From Mycobacterium marinum (GTDB lineage Bacteria > Actinomycetota > Actinomycetes > Mycobacteriales > Mycobacteriaceae), in NCBI RefSeq assembly GCF_003391395.1, contig NZ_CP024190.1:1550001-1614000 (forward strand): a DNA stretch of 64,000 nucleotides. The letters run 5' to 3'. The notes beneath the pieces were generated by a model that was not told where the DNA came from, ran no database searches, and saw only the letters and a program-made list of their open reading frames with translations. A program made the translations under genes and the position numbers. This document shows positions 49,617 through 58,652 of this stretch, in pieces; the first letter of the stretch is position 1, and each line of letters opens with the position of its first letter.

Positions 49617-50545
49617 CTTCGGTGCAGCTGTCGATGGGGATCCCCTCATTTTCGGCCGAGGCGCCACCGAGCTGGGAACACCTGACCGACTGGGCGCAAC
49701 TTCTCGAGGGCTGTGGGTTTGATCGAGTGCTGGTTTCCGAGCACATCGCGTTCGGCACGCACATGGACGCCTACGCAAATCCCGCGACGGGGGGAACCGC
49801 CGGTGGCCGCCAGCCCACCGGCCCGGACGGCCACTGGTTGGAGCCGTTGACCACGCTGACTTATCTTGCCGCTCGCACCGAACGAATCCGGTTGGGCACC
49901 AACATCCTGCTCGCCGCGCTGCGGCCCGCGGCGGTGCTGGCGAAAACCCTGGCCACCATGGATGTGCTGTCAGGTGGGCGCATCGACATCGGTGTGGGCG
50001 TGGGCTGGCAGCGCGAGGAATACGAGGCCGCCGGTGTCGACTTCGACCGCCGCGGGGCGGTTCTGGATCAGACCCTGGAAGTGTGTCAGCGCTTGTGGCG
50101 GGAGAACGAGGTCAGCTTTGAGTCTGCGGGGCTGAATTTCGAGCGGATCCATCAGATGCCCAAGCCCGCGCAGCCGGGGGGAGTGCCGATCTGGGTGAGT
50201 GGGACGGTCAACCGGGCCGTCGCCCGCCGGCTGGCGCGCTTCGGAGCGGGCTGGATTCCCTGGGGTCCCGACGCGCGCGATGTCGCCGCGGGAATCGCGC
50301 GGATGCGCGCGGCGGTGGCACATGCCGGTGGCGACCCGAACGGTTTCGGCGTAGCGGGCGCGCTGCGGGTCAAAGCTGATGCGGATGGCCGACCCGACCT
50401 GGCCGACGTGGCCGAGCGGGCAAAAACGCTGCGGGACGCGGGCGTCACCGAGCTGAGGATGACCCACTGGCCACTCGCGCCGGAAAACCGCGAACGCGAC
50501 ATCAACGCCGTCGTCGAAGCGGTGCGCGCCGCCACCGGCGGCTGA
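49613..50545 (+). CDS. LLM-class F420-dependent oxidoreductase (TIGR03619-like)
   Basis: A 310-residue luciferase-like TIM-barrel protein. SEHIAFG near residue 44, LEPLTTLTYLAARTERIRLGT, RIDIGVGVGWQREEYEAAGVDFDRRGAVLDQ and VTELRMTHWPLAPENRE are typical. ATG at 49613 overlaps the SnoaL gene stop (ATGA), coupling the two. The pair could act in one pathway; substrate unknown. Confidence 0.85.
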   Translation: MTSVQLSMGIPSFSAEAPPSWEHLTDWAQLLEGCGFDRVLVSEHIAFGTHMDAYANPATGGTAGGRQPTGPDGHWLEPLTTLTYLAARTERIRLGTNILLAALRPAAVLAKTLATMDVLSGGRIDIGVGVGWQREEYEAAGVDFDRRGAVLDQTLEVCQRLWRENEVSFESAGLNFERIHQMPKPAQPGGVPIWVSGTVNRAVARRLARFGAGWIPWGPDARDVAAGIARMRAAVAHAGGDPNGFGVAGALRVKADADGRPDLADVAERAKTLRDAGVTELRMTHWPLAPENRERDINAVVEAVRAATGG

Positions 50546-50595
50546 GGCCACTTGCGCCGGGGCCCAACGTTCGTCGCCTCAGCCGAGAGGGCACC

Positions 50596-52026
50596 CTAGC
50601 GCTCTGTGCTGATCGCCGGCGGATAAGGCAGATCGGTGCTGGTGTGCGGATCCACCCGCACCGGGCGGCCCAGGTAGGGGAAAGCGCGTTGCGGGCAGGA
50701 GGGGCGATCGCAGATCTTGCAGCCCGCGCCGATGGCGGCGATCGCCTCGGTGTCGGTCAGGTCGACCCCGACGGAGTAGATCAGCTTGTCGGCGTGGGCC
50801 AGGTCGCATCCCAGGCCGATGGCAAAGCTCTTCCCGGGGCCGAGGTAGCGGCTGGGCTCGGCGGTGGTGGTTCGGGCGATCCAGAAATAGGTCCGCTCAT
50901 CGGGCATCTGGGCCACCTGGGTCAGGAACTGACCGGGCCGGGCGAACGCTTGGTGAATCACCCACAGCGGACAGTTCCCGCCGACTCGGGAGAAGTGAAA
51001 TGCCGTGGCGGATTGGCGTTTGGAGATGTTTCCGGCACTGTCGGTGCGGACGAAGATGAACGGGACCCCGCGGGCGTTGGGGCGCTGCAGGGTGGACAGC
51101 CGGTGACAGATGGTCTCGAAGCCGACCTCGAATCGGCGTGCCAGTTGATCGATGTCATAGCGCGTGCTTGCGGCCGCGTCCAGAAACGGCCGGTAGGGCA
51201 GCAGCAACGCTCCGGCGAAGTAGTTGGCCAGACCGATGCGGGCCACCCCCCGCGCCTCATCGCTGAGCTGATCGTCACCGGCGATGATGCCGGTGATCAG
51301 GTCGGCCTGGGTCAGCAGCGCGATCTGCGTGGCCAGCTGAAAGGCGCGCTGGCCGGAATGCAGCCAGCGAGCCAGGTAAAGCGTCTTGGACTCTGGCTGA
51401 AACATGCGCTTGGAGTTGGGGTTTAGCGACTGCCCATCGTCGAGCACCACGGTGACGCCGAGGTTGTCGCCGAGCAGCCGCGCCAATTGCGCGTCAAGCC
51501 CCCCGAGGTGCAGCCCGTGGCGGCCGAACATCTCCTCCGCGGCGATGTCCAACTCGCCGATGTAGTTCTTTCGGTCATAGAAAAAGTCGCGGACTTCTTC
51601 GAACGGCATCGGCTGCCCGGACACCGCCGAAACGTCGGCGGTGGCGCGACTGTGCAGCGCTTCGAGCTCGGCGGTGGCGTCGTAGAGCCGTCGATGCAGG
51701 TTGACCAGCGTCTGTCCCACCGCTGGCATCCGGGCCACCAGTTCCTCGATCTGCGCCGGGGTGGCGGGCCCCTCGGCGAAGACCTCACGCAAGTCCGAGA
51801 CCAGCCGTGCATCGGAGTCCGGCGCGAAATAGTGGGTCGGCAAGTCGAAACGTTCGGCAAGAGCGAGCAGCACCGAGACCGTGATCGGGCGCTGGTCGTT
51901 TTCCAGCTGATTGACGTAGCTGGTTGACAGGCCCAGCGCGCGTGCCAGCGCCACCTGGGTCAGCCCGTGGTCCTCGCGGAGTCGCCTCAGCCGCGCCCCG
52001 GCGAAGGTCTTTGGCACGTGTGACAC
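50596..52026 (-). CDS. prpR: Methylcitrate cycle regulator PrpR
   Basis: A 476-residue regulator. The N-terminal XRE helix-turn-helix (RLRRLREDHGLTQVALARAL) is followed by an IrrE-like and a C-terminal DUF2083-type domain containing cysteines GCKICDRPSCPQRAFP that bind an Fe-S cluster in PrpR of M. tuberculosis (Rv1129c). It senses propionyl-CoA and activates prpD/C and icl1. It is divergent from prpD with a TTTGCAAA box between. The start could be GTG at 52026 (MSHVPKTF) or GTG at 52017. Confidence 0.93.
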   Translation of the reverse strand: MSHVPKTFAGARLRRLREDHGLTQVALARALGLSTSYVNQLENDQRPITVSVLLALAERFDLPTHYFAPDSDARLVSDLREVFAEGPATPAQIEELVARMPAVGQTLVNLHRRLYDATAELEALHSRATADVSAVSGQPMPFEEVRDFFYDRKNYIGELDIAAEEMFGRHGLHLGGLDAQLARLLGDNLGVTVVLDDGQSLNPNSKRMFQPESKTLYLARWLHSGQRAFQLATQIALLTQADLITGIIAGDDQLSDEARGVARIGLANYFAGALLLPYRPFLDAAASTRYDIDQLARRFEVGFETICHRLSTLQRPNARGVPFIFVRTDSAGNISKRQSATAFHFSRVGGNCPLWVIHQAFARPGQFLTQVAQMPDERTYFWIARTTTAEPSRYLGPGKSFAIGLGCDLAHADKLIYSVGVDLTDTEAIAAIGAGCKICDRPSCPQRAFPYLGRPVRVDPHTSTDLPYPPAISTER

Positions 52027-52051
52027 CCTACGCGCACCGCCTTTCACAAGA

Positions 52052-52059
52052 TTTGCAAA
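52052..52059. promoter_or_regulatory. PrpR operator (TTTGCAAA)
   Basis: TTTGCAAA is the known PrpR-binding palindrome. It lies 26 nt from the prpR start and 78 nt from the prpD start in the divergent promoter region, and would serve both units. Only one exact copy is seen. Confidence 0.8.
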
Positions 52060-52136
52060 ATCGCGCCGGTGAGGACACAAAATTACGCCCTTATAGGGCA
52101 TTTACCCCGAATGTGTGGCTGCGTACTGTGCGGTTT

Positions 52137-53642
52137 ATGCGGATGCATGACGTTCGAACCAGGCGCAGCGCCGAAGACTTCCCATGCCGTGAACACCTGG
52201 CGTACCAGATCGCCGAGGTGGCGGCGGACCCGGTCGCGGTGCCCGCCGAAACCGAGGCGATGGTGATCAACCGGATCATCGACAACGCTGCGGTGTCGGC
52301 AGCCTCGCTCACCCGCCGCCCGGTGGCCGTGGCCCGGGCGCAGGCACGAGCGTATCCGCGGTCAGACAGGGGCGCAAAGGTTTTCGGTATCACTGGGAAC
52401 CATGCGCCGGAGTGGGCGGCCTGGGCCAACGGAGTCGCGGTGCGCGAGTTGGATTTTCATGACACCTTTCTGGCTGCCGAATACTCCCACCCGGGCGACA
52501 ACATCGCACCCTTGGTCGCCGTCGCCCAGCACCTCGGCCTGGATGGCACCGACCTGATCCGAGGCATCGCCACCGGCTACGAGATCCAGATGGCCCTGGT
52601 CCGCGGAATCTGCTTGCACGAGCACAAGATCGACCACGTGGCACACCTGGGCCCCTCGGTGGCGGCCGGGCTGGGCACCATGCTCGGGCTGGACCCCGAC
52701 ACCATCTACTCCGCGGTCGGCCAGGCCCTGCACCTGACGACGTCCACCCGGCAGTCGCGCAAGGGATTGATCTCCAGCTGGAAGGCGTTCGCACCCGCCT
52801 GGGCGGGCAAGGTCGCCATCGAAGCGGTTGACCGCGCCATGCGCGGGGAAGGGGCGCCGGCACCGATCTGGGAGGGCGAGGACGGCGTGATCGCCTGGCT
52901 ACTGTCGGGCCCCGAGCACACCTACCACGTCGCACTGCCCGACCGCGGTGAACCAAAGCGGGCCATTCTGGACAGCTACACCAAAGAGCATTCGGCCGAA
53001 TATCAGAGCCAGGCCCTCATCGATCTGGCCCGGCGGATGCGCGGGCGCATCGGTGACTCAGACCAGATCGAGACCATCGTGCTGCACACCAGCCATCACA
53101 CGCACGTGGTGATAGGCACCGGCTCCAACGACCCGCAAAAGTTCGACCCGGATGCCTCTCGGGAAACCCTCGACCACTCGGTGATGTACATCTTTGCGGT
53201 CGCCTTGCAGGACGGCAGCTGGCATCATGTGCGCTCCTACGCGCCGCAGCGGGCGCACCGACCCGACACGGTGGCGCTGTGGCACAAGATCTCCACGGTC
53301 GAAGATCCGGAGTGGACCCGGCGCTACCACAGCGCCGATCCGGCGGAAAAGGCATTCGGTGCGCGCGCGGAAATCACCCTCAACACTGGCCAGGTGATCG
53401 TCGACGAGCTGGCCGTCGCGGACGCTCATCCGCTGGGGGCCCGTCCTTTTGAGCGCAAGCAGTACGTGGCCAAGTTCCTCGGCCTGTCCGACGGGGTGAT
53501 CGGTGAAACCGAGCAGCGTCGGTTCCTCTCGACGGCCGAGGGCCTGTCGAGCCTGCCGGCGGGCTCGCTGGGTGGGCTCAACCCGATCGCCGATGCGGGG
53601 GTGCTGGACCGGTCCCCGACGATTCCGCCCGGGATCTTGTGA
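52137..53642 (+). CDS. prpD: 2-methylcitrate dehydratase PrpD
   Basis: A 501-residue MmgE/PrpD family enzyme that dehydrates 2-methylcitrate to 2-methyl-cis-aconitate. Conserved features include ANGVAVRELDFHDTFLAAEYSHPGDN, LHEHKIDHVAHLGPSV, LTTSTRQSRKG, KEHSAEYQSQALIDLA and WHKISTVEDPEW. ATG at 52137 (MRMHDVRTRRSAEDFP) fits the family. It is the first gene of prpDBC, overlapping prpB by 1 nt (TGATG), and divergent from prpR. Confidence 0.95.
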   Translation: MRMHDVRTRRSAEDFPCREHLAYQIAEVAADPVAVPAETEAMVINRIIDNAAVSAASLTRRPVAVARAQARAYPRSDRGAKVFGITGNHAPEWAAWANGVAVRELDFHDTFLAAEYSHPGDNIAPLVAVAQHLGLDGTDLIRGIATGYEIQMALVRGICLHEHKIDHVAHLGPSVAAGLGTMLGLDPDTIYSAVGQALHLTTSTRQSRKGLISSWKAFAPAWAGKVAIEAVDRAMRGEGAPAPIWEGEDGVIAWLLSGPEHTYHVALPDRGEPKRAILDSYTKEHSAEYQSQALIDLARRMRGRIGDSDQIETIVLHTSHHTHVVIGTGSNDPQKFDPDASRETLDHSVMYIFAVALQDGSWHHVRSYAPQRAHRPDTVALWHKISTVEDPEWTRRYHSADPAEKAFGARAEITLNTGQVIVDELAVADAHPLGARPFERKQYVAKFLGLSDGVIGETEQRRFLSTAEGLSSLPAGSLGGLNPIADAGVLDRSPTIPPGIL

Positions 53643-54559
53643 TGAAAACGGTGTTGGGCACCGCGGTGTCGGCGACCGAGAAGCGCACCGGGTTTCGCGC
53701 TGCGTTGGAAAGTGGCCGGCTGCTGCGATTCCCGGGAGCCTTTTCGCCGCTCGTGGCCCGATTGGTCGCCGAGATCGGCTTCGACGGGGTGTACGTATCC
53801 GGTGCTGCGCTCTCGGCCGACCTGGGGTTGCCCGACATCGGCTTGACCACCCTGACCGAGGTCAGCGCGCGGGGAGCGCAGATCGCGGCCGCCAGCGAGC
53901 TGCCCACTTTCATCGATGCCGACACCGGTTTCGGTGAACCGATGAGCGCGGCCCGCACGGTGGCCGTGCTCGAAGATGCCGGGCTGGCCGGCTGCCACCT
54001 GGAAGATCAAGTTAACCCCAAGCGGTGTGGGCACCTCGACGGCAAGGCGGTGGTGCCCGTCGGCGTGATGGTCAGTCGGCTGCGAGCCGCGGTATCGGCG
54101 CGGCGCGACCCCAATTTCATCGTCTGCGCACGCACCGACGCCGCGGCGGTCGAAGGGTCCTCCGCTGCGATCGATCGGGCCAAGGCCTACGCCGACGCGG
54201 GCGCCGACCTGATCTTCACCGAGGCGCTGCGCACCCCCGCGGAGTTCGAACAGTTTCGCGCTGCGGTGAATACACCGTTGCTGGCCAACATGACCGAGTT
54301 CGGAAAGTCTGGGCTGCTGAGCACCGATCAGCTCCGCGAGATCGGCTACAACGTCGTGATCTATCCGGTGACCACCCTGCGACTAGCCATGTACGCCGTC
54401 GAGGTCGGTCTTCGCGAAATCGCCGATGCGGGAACTCAATCCGGACTTCTGAACCGCATGCAGCAGCGCAGCCGGCTCTACGAGCTACTGCGATACGCCG
54501 ACTACCAGCAGTTCGACTCCAGCATCTACAACTTCGTCCGCCAAGGAGATCGGCCATGA
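53642..54559 (+). CDS. prpB: 2-methylisocitrate lyase PrpB
   Basis: A 305-residue isocitrate lyase/PEP-mutase family protein. GVYVSGAALSADLGLPD near residue 50, IDADTGFGEP near 92, and the lyase signature NPKRCGHLDGK near 123 (Cys-Gly-His) are present. It cleaves 2-methylisocitrate to pyruvate and succinate, the last step of the methylcitrate cycle. M. tuberculosis lacks prpB and uses isocitrate lyase instead, so its presence here is a difference. ATG at 53642 (GTG at 53639 also possible) and ATGA overlap with prpC tie the operon together. Confidence 0.94.
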   Translation: MKTVLGTAVSATEKRTGFRAALESGRLLRFPGAFSPLVARLVAEIGFDGVYVSGAALSADLGLPDIGLTTLTEVSARGAQIAAASELPTFIDADTGFGEPMSAARTVAVLEDAGLAGCHLEDQVNPKRCGHLDGKAVVPVGVMVSRLRAAVSARRDPNFIVCARTDAAAVEGSSAAIDRAKAYADAGADLIFTEALRTPAEFEQFRAAVNTPLLANMTEFGKSGLLSTDQLREIGYNVVIYPVTTLRLAMYAVEVGLREIADAGTQSGLLNRMQQRSRLYELLRYADYQQFDSSIYNFVRQGDRP

Positions 54560-55701
54560 GCACCCTCGACGACACACCGCGAATCTGTAAGGGCCTGGCC
54601 GGCGTCGTGGTCGACAACACCGCCATCTCCAAGGTTGTTGCCGAGACCAACTCGCTCACCTATCGCGGATATCCGGTTGAGGACCTCGCTGAGCAATGCA
54701 GCTTCGAGCAGGTGGCCTACTTGCTGTGGCACGGCGAGCTTCCCGACGACCAGCAGCTGGCATTGTTCATGCAGCGCGAGCGCGCCGCCCGCCGGTTGAA
54801 CCGGTCCATGTTGTCGCTGTTGGCGAAACTGCCCGATACCTGCCATCCGATGGACGTGGTGCGGACATTGATCAGCTACCTGGGGGCCGAAGACCCCGAC
54901 GAGGACGACAGCAGCCCGAGGTCCAACTACGCCAAGTCGCTGCGGATGTTTGCGGTACTGCCCACCATCGTTGCGGCCGATATGCGGCGTCGGCGCGGGT
55001 TGTCGCCCATCGCGCCGCACAGCCACATGAGTTACGCGCAGAATTTCTTGCACATGTGTTTCGGCGATGTCCCCGCGAGTGCGGTTGTGGATGCCTTCGA
55101 GCAATCCCTGGTGCTCTACGCCGAACACAGCTTCAACGCTTCCACGTTCGCCGCCCGGGTCGTCACCTCCACCCGATCCGACATCTACAGCGCGGTAGCG
55201 GCGGCGATCGGTGCGCTCAAGGGGACGCTGCACGGCGGGGCAAACGAAGCGGTGATGCGCGACATGCTCGAGATCGGTTCGGCGGACCAGGCATCGGAAT
55301 GGTTGCGGCGCAAGCTGGCCCGCAAGGAAAAGGTGATGGGCTTTGGCCATCGGGTGTATCGCAACGGCGATTCCCGGGTCCCGACCATGAAGCGGGCCCT
55401 CGAGCGGGTGGCTGGCGTGCGTGATGGCCAGCGGTGGCTGGACATCTACCAGGTCTTGGAGCGGGACATGCTCGCCGTCACGGGAATCATGCCGAATCTG
55501 GACTTTCCCACCGGTCCCGCCTACCACTTGATGGGATTCGATATCGGCTCCTTTACCCCGATCTTCGTGATGAGCCGTATTACCGGGTGGACCGCACACA
55601 TCATCGAGCAGACCGCGTCCAACGCGTTGATCCGTCCGCTCAGCGAATATGTGGGTCCGGCCCAACGCACGCTGAAATTCGCCCGACAGAGACGTTGCTA
55701 G
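54556..55701 (+). CDS. prpC: 2-methylcitrate synthase PrpC
   Basis: A 381-residue citrate-synthase family enzyme. LAEHSFNASTFAARV-type segment (YAEHSFNASTFAARVVTST) and GFGHRVYRNGDSRVPTMK with the catalytic His and Asp of the GFGHRVY motif are visible; GALKGTLHGGANEAVM holds another active-site His. It condenses propionyl-CoA with oxaloacetate. ATG at 54556 overlaps the prpB stop by 4 nt. Last gene of the prpDBC operon. Confidence 0.95.
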   Translation: MSTLDDTPRICKGLAGVVVDNTAISKVVAETNSLTYRGYPVEDLAEQCSFEQVAYLLWHGELPDDQQLALFMQRERAARRLNRSMLSLLAKLPDTCHPMDVVRTLISYLGAEDPDEDDSSPRSNYAKSLRMFAVLPTIVAADMRRRRGLSPIAPHSHMSYAQNFLHMCFGDVPASAVVDAFEQSLVLYAEHSFNASTFAARVVTSTRSDIYSAVAAAIGALKGTLHGGANEAVMRDMLEIGSADQASEWLRRKLARKEKVMGFGHRVYRNGDSRVPTMKRALERVAGVRDGQRWLDIYQVLERDMLAVTGIMPNLDFPTGPAYHLMGFDIGSFTPIFVMSRITGWTAHIIEQTASNALIRPLSEYVGPAQRTLKFARQRRC

Positions 55702-56056
55702 GCGGTTCGGCCGAATGCGGGTGACCGTTGCGGCGCCGTACCACGTCAATGCCGGTACCGGCGCTGTCGCAGCTGGCGACGGTGTAACGTCAATCATGAA
55801 TCCAGTAGCCAGGGCTGACTGGGATGCTTGTGCATTACTAAAGCGCCAGTCTGGGCTTGGTTTTGTTTGTCGATCCTCACATGCGTGTGCCGGGTCTACC
55901 CGAAGCGAAGGGACCGCGGATGGATCGCCAATTGTCTTGGCTGGACAAACGGGAGGCGGTACCCGTTCCTTGGTCGCCAATCTTGCCGCGGCAAATTGGG
56001 CGCCAAGGTTTTGACCGCACAAAGTGTGCTGTCGCAGGCGCGACGTTGTTGACGCC
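55702..56056. other. Intergenic gap of 355 nt after prpC
   Basis: No gene is supported. A TAACGT -10-like box sits 5 nt before an ATG at 55796 that opens a 72-codon frame (begins MNPVARADWDACALL); codon use and composition do not resemble nearby genes. Parts are lower in GC than average, with a T-rich stretch near 55857-55870. It could hold the DUF5994 promoter or an RNA. Confidence 0.4.
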
Positions 56057-56575
56057 ATGAGCACAACTGCGGCAGCTCGGCGCTTGGCCAGCCCGGTGCG
56101 GGTCGCCGTGGCGATCGATCTGGGTGCGCTCCTTGACGGGGCATGGTGGCCACGTACAGCCTCGATATCGCGCGAATTGCCCGAGCTGGTCGACGCCCTG
56201 TCCGCACGCCTGGGCAAGATCATCGAGATAAGTGTCAACTGGTCTTCGCTGGACGGCTCACCGGATCTCGACGCGCTGAACCCGCTCAAGAGCGGTGAAC
56301 CCGGTCGGCCCGCCGGACGCCAGCGGCTGATGAAGATCACTGGTAGTCGGGCCTCGGCAAACCTGCTGGTCGTACCGTGCAGAACCTCGGTTGGCCTGGC
56401 GAAGATGATCCTGCGCACGGCCGCGCGGCTGCCCATCATGCCCATCGAACGCGACACCCAGGAATTCCGGACCAGCGACGACGTGGTGCGAGCCGCGCGT
56501 GCACAGAGCGCCTTGGGTGGGCAACATCCGCCCGATTGCGAACCTGACCCCGCTGCTCCAGCGATTCCCGATTGA
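56057..56575 (+). CDS. DUF5994 family protein
   Basis: A 172-residue protein with the DUF5994 pattern: VRVAVAIDLGALLDGAWWPRTASISRELPELVDAL in the N-terminal half and a variable tail. The family is confined to actinobacteria and without known function. ATG at 56057 (MSTTAAARRLASP) is chosen. It could be related to regulation, but nothing in the sequence says so. The next small ORF follows after 130 nt. Confidence 0.7.
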   Translation: MSTTAAARRLASPVRVAVAIDLGALLDGAWWPRTASISRELPELVDALSARLGKIIEISVNWSSLDGSPDLDALNPLKSGEPGRPAGRQRLMKITGSRASANLLVVPCRTSVGLAKMILRTAARLPIMPIERDTQEFRTSDDVVRAARAQSALGGQHPPDCEPDPAAPAIPD

Positions 56576-56704
56576 TCAATCCGCCCGAACCCCGGGGCGT
56601 CGGCGAGCTTACGTGCGGGTACCACAAACTCCGGTCCGCCCAATCCGAGCGACCGTATCGGCAACGCGTCACCTTTGGCGCGCAGTGAGAAAAGGATGGG
56701 TGCT

Positions 56705-56938
56705 ATGGCCATGCAGGACAGGTGTGATGCACCACAGGTTCATCCATCCGAGATTCGGATCGGAGACACCATCGGCACCATGGACGACGAACAACTTCCG
56801 TTCCTGGTCAAGCTGATCAGCGAGCCGCAGCGAAGTCCGCAGCGGTGGACATTTTTTGGCAGCGACGACCGAGGTCTGCAGCACGTGAGCACCTGTAGCG
56901 AGAACCAATTGGTTCGCCGATATGGCAAGGCGTCGTGA
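56705..56938 (+). CDS. Small hypothetical protein
   Basis: A ~77-residue protein (about 85 if an upstream start is used), starting MAMQDRCDAPQ, with GDTIGTMDDEQLPFLVKLISEP and RWTFFGSDDRGLQHVS. An AAAGGA precedes the ATG at 56705. I do not recognise the family. Codon use fits the host and no other frame here is better. Confidence 0.5.
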   Translation: MAMQDRCDAPQVHPSEIRIGDTIGTMDDEQLPFLVKLISEPQRSPQRWTFFGSDDRGLQHVSTCSENQLVRRYGKAS

Positions 56939-57008
56939 CGGAGCCGTTATCACCCGATTGCCAGTGCCCCTACCTCGACCGGGATTGAGTCACTAAACTC
57001 CGGAGTTC

Positions 57009-57743
57009 ATGGCCATTCGTCGCGCTGTGCTCGCCATCGCCGACATCGGCGGATACACCAACTACATGAATTGGAACCGGATGCACCTGGCCCACGCGCA
57101 GTGGGCGGTGGCCGAACTGCTCGAGGCGGTCATCGACGCCGGCAAAGGTCTCAAGCTTGCCAAGCTGGAGGGGGACGCGGCATTCTTCTGGGCCCCCGGC
57201 GGAGACGCGAAAGTCGTTGTTTGTGAACGTATCGCGGCCATGCGGCAAGCATTTATGGAACGACGGGAACGGATCAAGAAGGACATCTCCTGCGACTGCA
57301 AGAGCTGCGCACAGCTCGATGATCTGTCGCTGAAGTTCGTCGCGCATGAGGGCGAGGTTGCCGAGCAAAAGGTCAAGCGCCGACTTGAATTGGCCGGTGT
57401 CGACGTCATCCTGGTGCACCGGATGCTGAAAAACTCGGTGCCGGTGTCGGAGTATGTGCTGATGACCGAGTCCGTTGCGGAATGCCTTGATGAGTCGGTA
57501 CGCGGCCTCTCGATGCCGCTGACCCACGATTTCGAAGGCATTGGTCAAACGCCGACGTACTACATCGATCTGGCCACCGCCGAGGTGCGCCCCGTGGTGC
57601 CCGAACGCGGTTTCGTGAGCCGGTTTTCGGAGATGTTCAAGTTCGAGCTGAAGTCGCTGCCATTCATCCTGGGCGCCAAGCAGGCGTGCGCGGGCTTCCG
57701 CAACCTCGATCGCGGCCGAGTCGAGGGACTGCCGGCGGCCTGA
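57009..57743 (+). CDS. DUF2652 cyclase-fold protein
   Basis: A 244-residue protein related in fold to class III nucleotidyl cyclases. AIADIGGYTNYM near residue 9 holds the first metal Asp, and AKLEGDAAFFW near 49 a second acidic site. A Cys cluster SCDCKSCAQ near 95 is unusual. It may bind a nucleotide or be an inactive cyclase-like domain. ATG at 57009 has a -10-like TAAACT 9 nt upstream and CGGAG near the start. Its target is unknown. Confidence 0.7.
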   Translation: MAIRRAVLAIADIGGYTNYMNWNRMHLAHAQWAVAELLEAVIDAGKGLKLAKLEGDAAFFWAPGGDAKVVVCERIAAMRQAFMERRERIKKDISCDCKSCAQLDDLSLKFVAHEGEVAEQKVKRRLELAGVDVILVHRMLKNSVPVSEYVLMTESVAECLDESVRGLSMPLTHDFEGIGQTPTYYIDLATAEVRPVVPERGFVSRFSEMFKFELKSLPFILGAKQACAGFRNLDRGRVEGLPAA

Positions 57744-57779
57744 CGTGGCGCCGCGGTCGTAAGCCCACCCGAGCCTGGC

Positions 57780-57785
57780 TAGGAT
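57780..57785 (+). promoter_or_regulatory. -10 box of a probable leaderless promoter
   Basis: TAGGAT ends 6 nt before the GTG at 57792, as in the other leaderless candidates here. Confidence 0.45.
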
Positions 57786-57791
57786 CACGGG

Positions 57792-58169
57792 GTGTCGATT
57801 GCGCTGCTTCGTGAGATGTTCGAGAAGATGGTCGTTGCCAAGAACGCCGAGTTGATCGGGCATTACTACGACCCCGATTTCGTGATGTATTCCGACGGGC
57901 TGCGCCAGGAATTCGCCGAGTTCAGCGAGGGACACCGCAAGATCTATGCGAGCGCCATCAGCTACGCGATCGAATACGACGAGGACGCGTGGGTGCAAGC
58001 CCCCGACCGGGTCGCCGGACGCGTGTGGATCACCACATCGCGGCCCGGGGAAAAGCCGACGCGAATCGAAGTCATACTCATCGCAGCATACCGAGACGGC
58101 CGCATCCACCGAATCTGGGAGACAACATGGCCGAGTTGGCGCAACGTGGCCGCGCTCGAAGACTACTGA
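57792..58169 (+). CDS. NTF2-like (SnoaL-fold) small protein
   Basis: A 125-residue NTF2-like protein (LREMFEKMVVAKNAELIGHYYDPDFVMYSDG ... IHRIWETTWPSW). The fold is common in small lyases, isomerases and sensors; no active site is assigned. GTG at 57792 with a -10 box 6 nt upstream suggests leaderless translation. It lies in a run of similar small genes. Confidence 0.7.
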   Translation: MSIALLREMFEKMVVAKNAELIGHYYDPDFVMYSDGLRQEFAEFSEGHRKIYASAISYAIEYDEDAWVQAPDRVAGRVWITTSRPGEKPTRIEVILIAAYRDGRIHRIWETTWPSWRNVAALEDY

Positions 58170-58237
58170 TCGGCTCATCCGGTAGCACCGCGACGACCTG
58201 ATGCGCGCGCCAGCGACCACCGATCGGGCGGTGGGGG

Positions 58238-58642
58238 ATGAGGCCTGAACCTGCGGCGGTCGCCCGGGACTTCATTGCGGCGTTCTCGGCGGCGGACTTT
58301 GGCGCGATGCGAGGTCTGCTCGCCGCCGACCTGATTGCGCACATCACCAACGCCGATGGCGGTGCGGACGTAGTCAACGGACGCGAAGACTATCTGCGCC
58401 GTATCGCGGCAATGGATCTGGATGCGGCGCAGTTCCGGGTCGAGTTGACCCAGCCGCCCCAGCCCGTCGATACCGATCGTGTCTTGGTCATGGTCGAGGT
58501 CCGTGCCCGTAAGGGCGACAGTGACCAGCTCCAAGACCTGCACAACTACGCGGCCCACTTGTTGCGGGTCGTGCGCGGACAGATCGCAGAACTCCACATG
58601 GTCGACGCGAAACCCGCTGAAAGCGCCAGGTTTTGGGTCTAG
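58238..58642 (+). CDS. SnoaL-like domain protein
   Basis: A 134-residue SnoaL-like/polyketide-cyclase-fold protein (AVARDFIAAFSAADFGAMRGLLAADLIAHITNADGG ... HLLRVVRGQIAELHMVDAKP). ATG at 58238 is the start. Family members include limonene-epoxide-hydrolase-like enzymes and binding proteins; no substrate can be inferred. It is convergent with the amine oxidase at 58653, 10 nt apart. Confidence 0.72.
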   Translation: MRPEPAAVARDFIAAFSAADFGAMRGLLAADLIAHITNADGGADVVNGREDYLRRIAAMDLDAAQFRVELTQPPQPVDTDRVLVMVEVRARKGDSDQLQDLHNYAAHLLRVVRGQIAELHMVDAKPAESARFWV

Positions 58643-58652
58643 CGTGGCGTCG

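Noticed and set aside
54526..56712. A 728-codon open frame antisense to prpC and beyond
   Set aside because: It crosses several unrelated genes, has no domain and is a composition artefact of high GC.
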